From Pseudomonadota bacterium (lineage in GTDB: Bacteria > Pseudomonadota > Alphaproteobacteria > Micavibrionales > UBA2020), in assembly GCA_023444705.1 (NCBI GenBank), contig JAEXMB010000081.1:1-64000 (forward strand): a stretch of 64,000 bases of DNA. Reading direction: 5' to 3'. A program made the position numbers and the translations under genes. This document shows positions 18,402 through 29,696 of this stretch, piece by piece; the first letter of the stretch is position 1, and every line of letters begins with the position of its first letter. The notes under the pieces were generated by a model. It was given only the letters and a program-made list of their open reading frames with translations. It was not told the origin of the DNA and ran no database searches.

Positions 18402-21320
18402 TTACTTGGGTTTTGCCGCCTTCGCGGGCGCATTTTTTTCGGGTTTTTGCCAGATGATGTATTGGGCTTTCGAATCACGGTAGCCGGAATAGTCACGTGG
18501 CTGGGCGGGTTCTCGTTGCTGTTCGGGTTTTTGCGCTGGCACTGCGGTGGCGTACATCGCGTAGCCGTGGATGGGTTGCTGTGCGGCGGCACGTGGATAG
18601 AGTTTGCCAAAAGACGATGGCGTTTCGCCGCTGGTACCGATCATGAAGGCGGTGATGCCGTGCTGCGCCTTGCGCGCGCCGATCTGCCTGACCACCTGCG
18701 TGACCAGATCCTGCCATTGCTGCGGCGACACGCGGCCCTTGAGCATTTCAAGGCTGTCAAAAACCAGTTCGCCCTTTTCGCCACGCCACGCCCATGTCTG
18801 GCCGATGATCTCGCCTTTGTCTGTTTCCACGACGTAGAAGCCGCCATTGGGTGAGGTGAAGCCGTGCGTGGCGCACTTCGCGCCGGCGCCGCCAATCGAC
18901 TGGCAGCAATCGGTCAGCTCGCCCATGAACAGTCCGCGGATATCGCCGCTGTCAAGCAGGCGAAAACGCGCGTTGGGCAAGCCGAAATCCTTGCCCGCGA
19001 TGTTCAGCGCAGGCAGGTTTTTTTCATGCACAGGCGTGCGCGCGACAATGTCGAGTGCGGCGTTAAAGTTGGCTTCCGATACGCTGTGTTTGTGGCACAG
19101 TGCGGCCAGTTCGCTGTGTTCGCCGCCGCGCGCATAGACGTATTGTGCCGCGATCTCGCGCGTTTTGGCCAGCGACCAGCTGGTGCCGTCGTCGCTGCGC
19201 GCGGGCGAAGGGATGCTCTTGCAGAACTTGACCAGCTTGGCCATTTCGGGACCGTGGCGCAGTATGGCGTCACCCCAGTCGTTGAGGTTGACGCCGCTCA
19301 GGTCGCCTTTGGGCAGCTCGGCTTTTTGCAACAGGTTGTGCAGCGGCTGGCGGCTTTTGGCGTCGCCCCATTTTTGCAGGTATTGCAAGATGCGTTCTTC
19401 GCTCTGCAACAGTGCGGCCGCACGATAGGCGAAGATGTTGGCTGCCGCACCGCTGTATTCTTCCGTCTTCATGATGTCAACGACGCTGGCAAGCAGCGGT
19501 GCCTTGAAGGGCGCGGGATCGTAAGATGGCAAGCCCCGGGGCGGCAGGGTGCGGGTTACGCGTTGCCAGTTGTCGTAGGCGCCGCGCTGTTCTGCCAACA
19601 GGGCGCGTTGTACGTCGTTCAGCACCGCAGGGTCGGCGCCGTATTTGACCAGCAGATAGGCGGGATAAGCATATTCTTCGCCCTCAGCAAGCCGCGCGGC
19701 GACCCTTTGCAATGCCTTGTTTTTGTCATCCTGCGGGCAAGGGCCCGAGAGGACCAGCGGCACGGCGCTGTGGCAATCATGTTTGTGGACGCGCATGATT
19801 TCCCCGCGCTGTTCTTCGCTGAGCTGCGTCAGGTCCATGCAATTCAGCAACCGCGACAGGGCGCGCGGCTGCGTGCTGTAGATATCTTCGCGCACCAGTG
19901 TCTTGAAAACGGGTACGTGGGCAAAATAGCGGTGTTCGGACAGGGCTTGCAACAAAGGTGCGGGGGCCGTCGCGTTCGCTTCTTTGTATTTGCACGAAGC
20001 TCTGACCACAAGTTCCGCAAAGATTGCCTTGAGGTCGTCGTCTGGAAAGCAGGCAAGGAAGGCGCGTGCGCTGTCGATACTCATGAAATTGATACTGACC
20101 TGTTCAAGGTCGATCTTGCGTGCCCAGCCCGGTTCAAGCTTTTGTGCGATCAGGTCAATCACATCAGCGCGCATGCTGGGGGCGTAGCCCAGCAGCAGCT
20201 TGTCCCATGCGGTAGCGGTGAAAACAGGATGTTCGAACAGGTCTTTCAGCGACTGTGCGGGCAATGCTGTAGCAAACTGCTTGGCCGCTTCATAGCGGTG
20301 TTGCGTCTTGATTGTCTGCGCGCAATCAGGTCCCAGCCGCGACATCGCCTTGTGCAAGAGATCTTCTTTTTTGGTCAGGCGCATCGCAACGCCCAACCAC
20401 TGTTCATCCTCCAGCGGTAACGAGGGCATGTCGAGCAACGCGTGCAGTGCTGGTGCGCTCATACCGCGTGAAGAAACGAGGTTCATGACCAGATGGCTTG
20501 CCATGCGTCTGTCGTGCCAGCGTTGTGTGCGCATTAACTGCAACAAAAAGCCTTCGCTTTTTGGCAGGTTGGATAAGGCGGGATACAGCACACTGTAGGA
20601 GAAGTGTTCCATTTCGTACCTGTCGCCGAAATGGCCGGGCAGATCATGCAGCAAATCGGTCAGCAGGTCGAATTTATTCATTTTGGCAAGGCTGCCAAGA
20701 AAATGTAAGGCAAGGCGTGCGGGTGCATCTTCGAGGAAGCTGCGTACCATGTCCAACTGCTTGCGTGCGTCGGGTTCGCGCAGTGCTTGGTAGGCGCGTT
20801 CCTGCAGATTGCGGTGGCGTGCCATATCGTCGGCGTGGCGGCTCATCATTGCGTGCTGATGACGTGCCTCGCGTGGCGTAATATGGCGATCCATTTCGTA
20901 AGCCATACGGTCCATCTCGTACATATCGCGCGCATACCAGCCCATTGGCGGGAATGCCGCGCGCATGCCGAATTCGTCGGTGACGGCGTTATAATCGCCG
21001 TAATCGCGTTGTGGCCGTGGCGCGCTTGGTGGCCGGTTGTCGGCGATCCATTTGGTGTAGCGTTCATGCAGGGTCAGCGGGGCGGCGGCCTGGGCGAAAA
21101 TTTCCTTGAGGGCGGCGGGGCCGCGCTGTGCGGCGGCGATCAGTGCGGCAACGCTGGTGTCCTCGCCGCGCTGGTCCATGCGCACGGCATAGCCGGGCAG
21201 CAAGGTGGCGATGCGCGCCGCCAGTTGGGCATCCTGCGCGCGCAATTGCGCAAGGGCTGCCTGTGCGTTCAGCACGGGTTGCGGGGTTTGGCGCGGCTTG
21301 GGTTCGTTTGTATCGGACAT
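18402..21320 (-). CDS. Large protein of unknown function with helical repeats and a Cys-containing C-terminal domain
   Basis: 972 residues, no signal peptide or membrane segment. The first 130 residues are Ala/Gln/Pro-rich. A Met/His/Asp/Tyr-rich stretch (about 120-175: MYEMDRMAYEMDRHITPREARHQHAMMSRH) follows. Residues about 180-740 look like HEAT/armadillo-like alpha-helical repeats. Residues about 760-930 form a distinct alpha/beta domain with ELTDCCQSIGGAG at 801-813, GGFYVVETDKGEIIGQTWAWRG at about 826-847 and LVFDSLEM at 855-862. This strand pattern recalls an acetyltransferase-like fold, but that is a guess. The tail is Lys/Pro/Gln-rich. It has a good promoter with almost no leader. No close family recognised. 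Confidence 0.7.
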   Translation of the reverse strand: MSDTNEPKPRQTPQPVLNAQAALAQLRAQDAQLAARIATLLPGYAVRMDQRGEDTSVAALIAAAQRGPAALKEIFAQAAAPLTLHERYTKWIADNRPPSAPRPQRDYGDYNAVTDEFGMRAAFPPMGWYARDMYEMDRMAYEMDRHITPREARHQHAMMSRHADDMARHRNLQERAYQALREPDARKQLDMVRSFLEDAPARLALHFLGSLAKMNKFDLLTDLLHDLPGHFGDRYEMEHFSYSVLYPALSNLPKSEGFLLQLMRTQRWHDRRMASHLVMNLVSSRGMSAPALHALLDMPSLPLEDEQWLGVAMRLTKKEDLLHKAMSRLGPDCAQTIKTQHRYEAAKQFATALPAQSLKDLFEHPVFTATAWDKLLLGYAPSMRADVIDLIAQKLEPGWARKIDLEQVSINFMSIDSARAFLACFPDDDLKAIFAELVVRASCKYKEANATAPAPLLQALSEHRYFAHVPVFKTLVREDIYSTQPRALSRLLNCMDLTQLSEEQRGEIMRVHKHDCHSAVPLVLSGPCPQDDKNKALQRVAARLAEGEEYAYPAYLLVKYGADPAVLNDVQRALLAEQRGAYDNWQRVTRTLPPRGLPSYDPAPFKAPLLASVVDIMKTEEYSGAAANIFAYRAAALLQSEERILQYLQKWGDAKSRQPLHNLLQKAELPKGDLSGVNLNDWGDAILRHGPEMAKLVKFCKSIPSPARSDDGTSWSLAKTREIAAQYVYARGGEHSELAALCHKHSVSEANFNAALDIVARTPVHEKNLPALNIAGKDFGLPNARFRLLDSGDIRGLFMGELTDCCQSIGGAGAKCATHGFTSPNGGFYVVETDKGEIIGQTWAWRGEKGELVFDSLEMLKGRVSPQQWQDLVTQVVRQIGARKAQHGITAFMIGTSGETPSSFGKLYPRAAAQQPIHGYAMYATAVPAQKPEQQREPAQPRDYSGYRDSKAQYIIWQKPEKNAPAKAAKPK

Positions 21321-21327
21321 GGAGAGG

Positions 21328-21355
21328 ATTTTAAAGGATTCTTGCGTTATGTCAA
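21328..21355 (-). promoter_or_regulatory. Promoter of the 972-residue protein gene, probably leaderless
   Basis: Minus strand: TTGACA (21350-21355), a 16-bp spacer, TAAAAT (21328-21333). The -10 ends 8 bp before the ATG at 21320, so transcription should begin at or next to the start codon. The bases between are CCTCTCC, not a Shine-Dalgarno sequence. Confidence 0.65.
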
Positions 21356-21461
21356 TTTATATTATTCATAACATATCAATATCTTAGCACGGCCGTATTG
21401 CGATGAAGGAGGCAGGCGAAAAAACCGGCCATCGGGCGATCTCAACACCAATCATACTGTT

Positions 21462-21489
21462 TTCAGAAGCGATATTTTTGGTCTAGAAT
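21462..21489 (+). promoter_or_regulatory. Candidate promoter of the sensor kinase gene
   Basis: TTCAGA (21462-21467), a 16-bp spacer and TAGAAT (21484-21489), 33 bp before the kinase ATG. A GGGGGAG Shine-Dalgarno lies between. Confidence 0.5.
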
Positions 21490-21521
21490 CGTCGACGGGT
21501 TTTCAGGGGGAGTTTCTTTTC

Positions 21522-23576
<2,055 letters not shown>

Positions 23577-23588
23577 GTCAGGATTATT

Positions 23589-24557
23589 TCAGCGGCCCGC
23601 GCCGCCCGATGTTCCGGCCAGCATCAATGCGGCCAGCGCGGCGTCGCGCGGGTCGTCGTATTCGGCATCTTCGGCCAGCAGGCAAGCGGCCAGCCCGACG
23701 CGGTAGTCGGGGTATTTCAACACAACACCCAGTTCGTCCTTGATGCGGTCGTTGCGGATGCGTTTGTTGTCCTTGTAAAAACTGCGCACCATCGGGGCGA
23801 GGTCGGCCTTGTCGATGTCGATCAAGGGCGGCTCGTCCATGCCGATCAGCTTGCTGCCGTGGCTCAGCACGTCGGCGCTTGATGCGGGTTCGTCGTCGGC
23901 AAGATTATAGATGGCGCCGGGATTGGGTTTTTGCATCGAGGCGAGCAGGGTGGCTGCAATATCCTCGACATGGATGCGGTTGAACACGTGGCCCGGCTTG
24001 TCGATGCGGCGCGCGTGACCTGCACGCAGGCTGTCAAGCGCGCTGCGGCCGGGCCCGTAAATGCCCGACAGGCGGAAGATATGCAGCGGCACGTTGGTGT
24101 GGTAGTGCAGGCCGCTCCATTCTTCCTCCGCGCGCAAGCGGTGGTCGCCACGGCGGCTGGTGGGGGCGGGGGTCGCGCTTTCGTCGATCCACTCGCCGTC
24201 ACGGTTGCCGTAAACACCCGTGGTCGACAGGTAGCCAAGCCATTTCAGGTTGGGGGCGCCCGCGATATCCTCGCTATGCACGTCAAAAGCGGGGTCGCCT
24301 TCGCCGCAGGGCGGGATCGACACCAGAATATGCGTCGCGCCGCCAAGGCTTGCGCGCGCGTCGATCAGCGGGCGGTCGATGCTGAACAGCTCTGCCGCAA
24401 TGCCCGCGGCTTTGAGTGCTGCCAGCTTGTCGGGATCGGTCGTGGTGCCCGCGACCTTCCAGCCCAGCGGCAACACAAGACGCGCCAGCGCGATGGCGGT
24501 ATAGCCAAGGCCGAAACAAAACAGTGATGGCGTGGCGCTGGATGAAGCGTCAGTCAT
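23589..24557 (-). CDS. NAD-dependent epimerase/dehydratase family protein (SDR)
   Basis: 322 residues from ATG 24557 (a GTG at 24566 is also possible). The N-terminal FCFGLGYTAIALARLV is a Rossmann nucleotide-binding loop of the atypical GXGXXA type seen in YeeZ-like extended SDR proteins. LGYLSTTGVYGN carries the conserved strand with Ser/Thr-Thr and Tyr, and FRLSGIYGPGRSALD and NRIHVEDIA match the C-terminal extended-SDR motifs. Substrate unknown. It begins 21 bp after the stop of the glutathione S-transferase gene on the same strand, so both are probably co-transcribed. Confidence 0.85.
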   Translation of the reverse strand: MTDASSSATPSLFCFGLGYTAIALARLVLPLGWKVAGTTTDPDKLAALKAAGIAAELFSIDRPLIDARASLGGATHILVSIPPCGEGDPAFDVHSEDIAGAPNLKWLGYLSTTGVYGNRDGEWIDESATPAPTSRRGDHRLRAEEEWSGLHYHTNVPLHIFRLSGIYGPGRSALDSLRAGHARRIDKPGHVFNRIHVEDIAATLLASMQKPNPGAIYNLADDEPASSADVLSHGSKLIGMDEPPLIDIDKADLAPMVRSFYKDNKRIRNDRIKDELGVVLKYPDYRVGLAACLLAEDAEYDDPRDAALAALMLAGTSGGAGR

Positions 24558-24578
24558 GAATAACACATCGGGCGTTGG

Positions 24579-25247
24579 TTAAAAGTCGAGGTCTTGATAG
24601 TGCCGTGGCGGCGGGAAGCCTGGAATGACGTCTTCCAGCAGCGGCTTGAAGCTCGGGCGCGACTTGATGCGCACGTACCAGTCCTTGGCAGCGCGGTGGT
24701 CGTCCCACGGCACGTCACCGATATAGTCAATCGCCGACAGGTGGGCTGCCGCCGTGATGTCGGCCAGCGAGATGTCATCGCCCGCCAGCCAGCGGCGGCG
24801 TTCGGTCAGAAAGCCGATGTAGTCAAGGTGATAGTGGATGTTGGCGTGACCGGCGCGCACCGACGGGCCGCTTGGCTCGCCGTTTTTCAAAAAGCGCTTC
24901 ATCATCTTTTCGCCAACGAGGTTTTCGGTTACCTCGGTGTTGAACTTGCGGTCGAACCACGCGACAAGGCGGCGGGTTTCCGCGCGCTGCAACGGCTCCT
25001 TGCCCATCAGGTCGATGGTGTTATAGACCTCGTTGAGGTATTCGCAGATCACCTGGCTGTCGGTCAGGATGGTGCCGTCGGGTTCGATCAGCACGGGCAC
25101 GTCGCCGGCAGGGTTGATGGCGAGGAACTCGGTACGGCGCTCCCAGACTTTTTCGATCTTGAGTTCGAAGTCGAGTTTCTTCTCGGCGAGCGCGATGCGC
25201 ACTTTCCGTGAAGCGGGATGCAGCCAAAGGTGATAGAGCGTCCTCAT
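24579..25247 (-). CDS. Glutathione S-transferase family protein
   Basis: 222 residues from ATG 25247, chosen because MRTLYHLWLHPASRKVRIALAEK is the normal thioredoxin-fold N-terminus; the ORF extends 19 codons further without support. The glutathione-binding loop NPAGDVPVLIEPDGTILTDSQVICEYL is present, followed by an all-helical C-terminal domain ending with DDHRAAKDWYVRIKSRPSFKPLL. The catalytic residue is probably a Ser or Tyr near the N-terminus. It could detoxify electrophiles or have a dehalogenase or isomerase activity. Confidence 0.9.
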   Translation of the reverse strand: MRTLYHLWLHPASRKVRIALAEKKLDFELKIEKVWERRTEFLAINPAGDVPVLIEPDGTILTDSQVICEYLNEVYNTIDLMGKEPLQRAETRRLVAWFDRKFNTEVTENLVGEKMMKRFLKNGEPSGPSVRAGHANIHYHLDYIGFLTERRRWLAGDDISLADITAAAHLSAIDYIGDVPWDDHRAAKDWYVRIKSRPSFKPLLEDVIPGFPPPRHYQDLDF

Positions 25248-25254
25248 GATGAAA

Positions 25255-25283
25255 ACTCTAGCGCATCGCCCATAACAGGGCAA
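25255..25283 (-). promoter_or_regulatory. Weak candidate promoter of the GST gene
   Basis: Minus strand: TTGCCC (25278-25283), a 17-bp spacer and TAGAGT (25255-25260), 7 bp from the ATG. Both hexamers match only four of six consensus bases. Confidence 0.3.
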
Positions 25284-25410
25284 TTTTATTGTCCGTATGT
25301 TCACGAACAGCGGATTGGCGCGGGGATTCAGAAGTGCCCGTGGCAGGCACGTTTGTCAGAGTCAGAGGAAAGCGCGGGTGGTGCCGATTCGTTCCCGTGA
25401 CCGTGCGGTG

Positions 25411-26007
25411 TCAGGGTGCTGGGGTTGTTTCCAGCGCAAAGCGGATCGGCAGGAATTTAGGCAGGCCCAGTTCGGGCGCCATCTGGCCGACAGGGGCGAC
25501 CAGCTCTCCGCTGAACGTCAGTGCGGGCTGGCCTTGCTGTTGGCCAGCATAGGCGATGGTCATGGGAAAGGTGGCGAGCAATTGGCGGCCGTTCATGTAT
25601 ACCGTGCCGGTCACCTGAAAGGTATTATCGCCTGTTTGTTTGATTTCCGTGCTTTCAAACAGCATGGCGGCGGCCTTGGCCGCATCCTCCTGATCGAGCA
25701 AGCGCGGCGGTGCTGCGGGAATGAAGCTGGCGCCAAAGGATATGCGGCTGTCGTCAAGCTCGCGCGGGTCAAAGCGGATGTCGCTGCTGATGTTTTGCAC
25801 ATCCACCTTGCCGACGTAATACTCGCCGCCGATCCCGTCGGTGCGCACGGCAATATCGGCACGCTTGGTCTGCGTCCATTGCTGGACAGCTTTATCTGTG
25901 GCTTGCGCGCGGTTGTCGAGCAGCGGGGCGACCAGCAGGGCGCCAAAGACGAGAGGCAAGACCACGCGGGTCATCAGGTTGCAGGTTTTCTTGTCTTGCA
26001 CTTTCAT
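25411..26007 (-). CDS. YceI-like secreted protein
   Basis: 198 residues. A hydrophobic N-terminal segment (residues 12-32, RVVLPLVFGALLVAPLL) looks like a signal peptide or anchor. The mature part has the lipocalin-like YceI pattern: an Asp/Asn-rich strand set, AAAMLFESTEIKQTGDNTFQVTGTVYMNGR (about 109-138), then LLATFPMTIAY. YceI proteins bind amphiphilic isoprenoids in the periplasm; the typical RD.HL segment is not obvious, so the assignment is moderate. AAGGAC is well placed before the ATG. It follows the small lipoprotein gene by 26 bp. Confidence 0.6.
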   Translation of the reverse strand: MKVQDKKTCNLMTRVVLPLVFGALLVAPLLDNRAQATDKAVQQWTQTKRADIAVRTDGIGGEYYVGKVDVQNISSDIRFDPRELDDSRISFGASFIPAAPPRLLDQEDAAKAAAMLFESTEIKQTGDNTFQVTGTVYMNGRQLLATFPMTIAYAGQQQGQPALTFSGELVAPVGQMAPELGLPKFLPIRFALETTPAP

Positions 26008-26033
26008 CGCGCGTGTCCTTGCGGGGTAGGGCG

Positions 26034-26345
26034 TTAGCGGCTTTGCAGGTCGGCCTCAAGACGGTCGAGTGCGGCGATCACATCGGCGCGTGCGGCGTAT
26101 TTCTGACGCAGTTTTTTCAGCTCCGCATCCGTGCCGCTGCAATACATGGCGGACTGGCTGGCCATGAAATCGTCGCCGTCGCCGAAAGACGCATCCTCGC
26201 TGAAATCGCCGCAGGCACTGCGGCGGTCAAGAAAGCTTGCGACGTCGCGGGGCAGGCCGTCATGGCGGCTGGTGTATCCGTCAATATGGCTGCACCCTGC
26301 CATCAGCAGGGTGCATGTCAAAAGAACAACCAGATGGCGGCGCAT
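26034..26345 (-). CDS. Small lipoprotein
   Basis: 103 residues. [18 protein letters not shown] is a lipoprotein signal with lipobox LMAGC (Cys18). The mature protein has three more cysteines and a C-terminal coiled-coil-like AELKKLRQKYAARADVIAALDRLEADL. The ATG shares one base with the accC stop (TAATG), so it is translationally coupled to accC. No family recognised; the coupling is probably operon economy rather than a functional link. Confidence 0.75.
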   Translation of the reverse strand: MRRHLVVLLTCTLLMAGCSHIDGYTSRHDGLPRDVASFLDRRSACGDFSEDASFGDGDDFMASQSAMYCSGTDAELKKLRQKYAARADVIAALDRLEADLQSR

Positions 26346-27712
26346 TACGATGCGGCCTTGGCTTTTTCCTCGGCCTGGCGGGCCAAGGTCTTTTCCAGCC
26401 AGTGGATGGTGAAATCGCCCGCCTGGAATTCCGGTTCGTTCAGAATGCGCAGGTGCAGGGGGATGTTGGTCTGGATACCGTCGATGACGGTTTCGCCGAG
26501 CGCACGCTCCATGCGGGCAATTGCTTCTTCGCGGGTTTTCGCATGTACGATGATCTTGGCAACAAGACTGTCGTAGGTCGGCGGCACGGTGTAGCCGTCG
26601 TAAAGGGCGCTGTCCACGCGCACGCCAAGACCGCCGGGCGCATGAAAACGCGTGATCTTGCCGGGCGAGGGCACGAAGGTATCGGGGTTTTCGGCGTTGA
26701 CGCGGCATTCGATGGCCCAGCCGTCAAAGCGGATGTCTTCCTGCTTGAACGACAGCGGCAGGCCGGCGGCCACGCGGATTTGCTCGCGCACCAGATCGAC
26801 GCCGGTGATCATTTCGGTGATGGGGTGTTCGACCTGCAGGCGGGTGTTCATTTCCATGAAGTAGAACTTGCCGTCTTCATAGAGCATCTCGATGGTGCCC
26901 GCACCGCGGTAGCCCATCTTGCGCGCGACGTCCGCAGCCAGCTCGCCCGCCTGCTTGCGCAGTTCGGGGGTCAGTGCGGGCGAGGGGCATTCCTCGACCA
27001 CTTTCTGGTGGCGGCGCTGGATCGAGCAATCACGCTCGCCCAGATGCACGGCGTTGCCATGCGTGTCGCAGATCAGCTGGATTTCGATGTGGCGCGGCGC
27101 GCGCAGGTACTTTTCCATGTACATGTCGCCGTTGCCGAATGCCGCTTTCGCCTCGGCCGAAGCGGTGGCGAAGGCAGGTTTGAATTCTTCTTCGGAGTTC
27201 GCGACCTTCATGCCTTTGCCGCCGCCGCCCGCAACTGCCTTGAGCAGCACGGGGAAGCCGACCTTTTTGGCAATCGCAAGGCCTTCGTCGGCGTCTTTCA
27301 GAACACCGGGGGAGCCTTCGATGACGGGCAGGCCAAGCGCGCGCACGGTGTCTTTGGCCACCGCCTTGTCGCCCATCTTCATGATGTGTTCGGGCGTGGG
27401 GCCGATGAAGGTAAAGCCATGTTCCTCGACCATGCGGCAGAACTCGACGTTTTCCGACAAAAAGCCGATGCCGGGGTGGATGGCGTCCGCACCCGTGATG
27501 GTGGCTGCGGAAATGATCGCGGCCATGTTCAGGTAGCTCTGGCGCGAGGGTGCGGGGCCGATGCACACGCTTTCGTCGGCCATGCGCACAGCCATGCCGT
27601 TGGCGTCGGCGGTTGAATGCACGACAACGCTTTCGATGCCCATTTCCTTGCAGGCGCGCACAATGCGCAGGGCGATTTCACCGCGGTTGGCGATCAGGAT
27701 CTTCTTGAACAT
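26345..27712 (-). CDS. accC: Acetyl-CoA carboxylase, biotin carboxylase subunit
   Basis: ATP-grasp enzyme that carboxylates biotin on AccB, the first half-reaction of malonyl-CoA synthesis. 455 residues. It begins [21 protein letters not shown] and has [11 protein letters not shown] (glycine-rich ATP loop), [55 protein letters not shown] and the C-terminal biotin-carboxylase domain. It lies 20 bp downstream of accB; the carboxyltransferase genes accA and accD are not in the window. Confidence 0.97.
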   Translation of the reverse strand: MFKKILIANRGEIALRIVRACKEMGIESVVVHSTADANGMAVRMADESVCIGPAPSRQSYLNMAAIISAATITGADAIHPGIGFLSENVEFCRMVEEHGFTFIGPTPEHIMKMGDKAVAKDTVRALGLPVIEGSPGVLKDADEGLAIAKKVGFPVLLKAVAGGGGKGMKVANSEEEFKPAFATASAEAKAAFGNGDMYMEKYLRAPRHIEIQLICDTHGNAVHLGERDCSIQRRHQKVVEECPSPALTPELRKQAGELAADVARKMGYRGAGTIEMLYEDGKFYFMEMNTRLQVEHPITEMITGVDLVREQIRVAAGLPLSFKQEDIRFDGWAIECRVNAENPDTFVPSPGKITRFHAPGGLGVRVDSALYDGYTVPPTYDSLVAKIIVHAKTREEAIARMERALGETVIDGIQTNIPLHLRILNEPEFQAGDFTIHWLEKTLARQAEEKAKAAS

Positions 27713-27732
27713 GGTACAGGTATCCGGTGCTG

Positions 27733-28194
27733 TTATTCGATGATGAACATGGGCTGGCCGAATTCGACCGGCTGGCCGTCCTCGATCAGCACGTCAACGA
27801 CGGTGCCGGCTTTCTCAGCCTTGATCGGGTTCATGACTTTCATCGCCTCGATGATGACCAGCGTATCGCCGGCTTTCACTTTCGCGCCCTTGGCGGCGAA
27901 ACGGGCGGCACCCGGCTCGGGCTGCAGGTAGGCGGTGCCGACCATCGGCGACTTGACGGCGCCGGGGTGGTTTTCAGGGGCGGTGGCCGCAACGCTGGCG
28001 ACGGGGGCCACGGCTGCGGGCGCGCCGTTGGCGGGTGCGAAGGCGGGCATGGCCTGGGGTGCGGCAAAGCTTTGCACGTTGACGGCCTTGGTCACGCGGA
28101 TGCAGCTGTCACCCTGACTGATCTCGATCTCGGTCAGGCCGGTTTCATTGAGCAGGCCGGCGAGGTTCTTGATGGCTTCGTGGTCGATTTTCAT
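27733..28194 (-). CDS. accB: Biotin carboxyl carrier protein of acetyl-CoA carboxylase
   Basis: 153 residues. The C-terminal biotinyl domain (about 78-153) carries EAMKVMNPI with the biotinylated Lys119. An Ala/Pro-rich flexible linker (40-75) joins it to the N-terminal helical domain. It directly precedes accC. The aroQ gene lies 32 bp upstream on the same strand, an arrangement common in bacteria. Confidence 0.96.
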   Translation of the reverse strand: MKIDHEAIKNLAGLLNETGLTEIEISQGDSCIRVTKAVNVQSFAAPQAMPAFAPANGAPAAVAPVASVAATAPENHPGAVKSPMVGTAYLQPEPGAARFAAKGAKVKAGDTLVIIEAMKVMNPIKAEKAGTVVDVLIEDGQPVEFGQPMFIIE

Positions 28195-28226
28195 GGATAG
28201 GATCTCCTTGGGAAAATGGAAACGGC

Positions 28227-28694
28227 TCAGGCATCGTCAAGGCAAGCGCGCAGCGCATCAAGCGCCAGCAGATAGCCGTGACCGCCAAAGCCGCAGATCA
28301 TGCCCTGCGCCACGGGCGTGACGTAGGAATGGTGGCGGAAGCTTTCGCGTTTGAACACGTTGGACAAGTGGACTTCGATCACGGGCATGTCGAGCATTTT
28401 CAGCGCGTCGTGGATGGCGATCGAGGTATGGCTGTAGGCGCCGGCGTTGAGGACGATGCCCGCATACTGGCCGGGGGCTTCGTTGAGGATGGTGACGATG
28501 TCGCCTTCGCTGTTGCTCTGGCGGAAGTCGATCGCCAGGCCCAGTTCGGCTGCGTATTCCTCGCACGCCATTGCGATGGAGGAGAGCGTCTTGAATCCGT
28601 AGACATCGGGCTCGCGCGTCCCCAGCATATTGAGGTTCGGCCCGTTGAGGATCAGGATGTTGTGGCGGCTCTTGCTCACGCAGTTTTCCGGCAT
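28227..28694 (-). CDS. aroQ: Type II 3-dehydroquinate dehydratase
   Basis: Third step of the shikimate pathway, 3-dehydroquinate to 3-dehydroshikimate. 155 residues, typical of the dodecameric type II enzyme. ILNGPNLNMLGTREPDVYG carries the flexible loop Arg and Tyr, FRQSNSEGDIV and LNAGAYSHTSIAIHDAL follow, and EVHLSNVFKRESFRHHS supplies the catalytic His. It heads an aroQ-accB-accC cluster. A TATAAT hexamer lies upstream on the minus strand at about 28729-28734, with no good -35. Confidence 0.96.
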   Translation of the reverse strand: MPENCVSKSRHNILILNGPNLNMLGTREPDVYGFKTLSSIAMACEEYAAELGLAIDFRQSNSEGDIVTILNEAPGQYAGIVLNAGAYSHTSIAIHDALKMLDMPVIEVHLSNVFKRESFRHHSYVTPVAQGMICGFGGHGYLLALDALRACLDDA

Positions 28695-28849
28695 TGGTTG
28701 AACAAGCGCCCGTTATAACACAGGCATTATAGTGTCGGGACAGAATAATTATTTACATAAACATAAAAAACGGGGTATTGCGCAATAAATGAACCCATTG
28801 CCCCGCTACCGTGAATGATTATTGCGGTAAGGGGTTTGGCCCCGCCCGA

Positions 28850-29434
28850 CTACTTTTTGCGCGGCAAAAACGGCAGGCGCGGGGCCTGCAGGGTGCGCGC
28901 ACGGTGCAGGCGCGGCAGACACATAGTGGCGTATAAAATGGCGGCGCATTCGCTGTGGCCGTGCGCAAGGGCAAGGTCATAGGCGATCTGGTCGCGCTTG
29001 TTGCGCTGGAAAATATCCGCACCCGCGCCGGTCAGCATGCGGGTGATCTGCGTGCTGCCCTCGACCACGGCGAGCATCAGCGCCGACATGCCTTGCGCGT
29101 TGACGGCGTCGACGTCGCTTTTGGCTTCGACCAGCAGGCGGCAGAGTTCGGGGCTGTTTTGCGCCGCCGCCAGCATCAGCGGGGTCAGGTGTTGCGTGGT
29201 GCAACGCGCGTTCACATCGGCGCCAAAGGCGACCAGCAGTGCGATCATGCGTGTGTCTTCCTGCGCCACCGCATGGTGCAGCGGCCCAAGCGCGCCGCGC
29301 AAAACGTTGGGCGACACGCCACCATCCAGCAGGCTTTCAACAGCGGCATGATTGCCCGCCAGCACTGCCTGATAGAGGGTGTCGGCGTAATCACCCTGCG
29401 TATAGGTGGCGTATCTGGGGGTGCGTGCGGCCAT
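28850..29434 (-). CDS. Ankyrin-repeat protein
   Basis: 194 residues with about four ankyrin repeats from residue 17 to 165 (DTLYQAVLAGNHAAVESLLDGGVSP; LGPLHHAVAQEDTRMIALLVAFGADVN; LTPLMLAAAQNSPELCRLLVEAKSDVD; MSALMLAVVEGSTQITRMLTGAGADIF). The C-terminus is Arg/Pro/Leu-rich and basic. No signal peptide. It is a protein-protein interaction module; partner unknown. Its ATG overlaps the stop of a 52-residue gene by one base, so the two are co-translated. Confidence 0.85.
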   Translation of the reverse strand: MAARTPRYATYTQGDYADTLYQAVLAGNHAAVESLLDGGVSPNVLRGALGPLHHAVAQEDTRMIALLVAFGADVNARCTTQHLTPLMLAAAQNSPELCRLLVEAKSDVDAVNAQGMSALMLAVVEGSTQITRMLTGAGADIFQRNKRDQIAYDLALAHGHSECAAILYATMCLPRLHRARTLQAPRLPFLPRKK

Positions 29435-29592
29435 TACGGGCGCGGGCCGAATTTGATTTTGGGCGCGGTGAGGACATTGTCCTTCTTTTCATCGCGCGGC
29501 GGCGTGACGGGGGCTTGCTTTTGGCCCTTGGGTGCGGGGCCGTCGTTGGTGTGCGCGGGACCGTAATCGCCCCACCAGCCTTCGGTCTGCAT
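29434..29592 (-). CDS. Small hypothetical protein coupled to the ankyrin gene
   Basis: 52 residues beginning MQTEGWWGDYGPAHTNDG, Pro/Lys-rich and probably disordered. The start is chosen for the GGAGG 8 bp upstream. The stop shares one base with the ankyrin ATG (TAATG). No family recognised. Confidence 0.6.
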   Translation of the reverse strand: MQTEGWWGDYGPAHTNDGPAPKGQKQAPVTPPRDEKKDNVLTAPKIKFGPRP

Positions 29593-29612
29593 CGTGTCGT
29601 CCTCCGTGGTGG

Positions 29613-29661
29613 TGAAAACAAAATGCCCGGGCGCGCAAAACGATGCGGCAGGCCCGGGCAT
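29613..29661 (-). terminator. Terminator after the 70-residue helical protein gene
   Basis: Perfect 10-bp stem ATGCCCGGGC / GCCCGGGCAT (29623-29632 and 29652-29661) with a 19-nt loop. On the minus strand it is followed by TTTGTTTT. Confidence 0.7.
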
Positions 29662-29696
29662 GTGTCGCGTATCAGCTTGCGCTGCTTACTTGCTGC

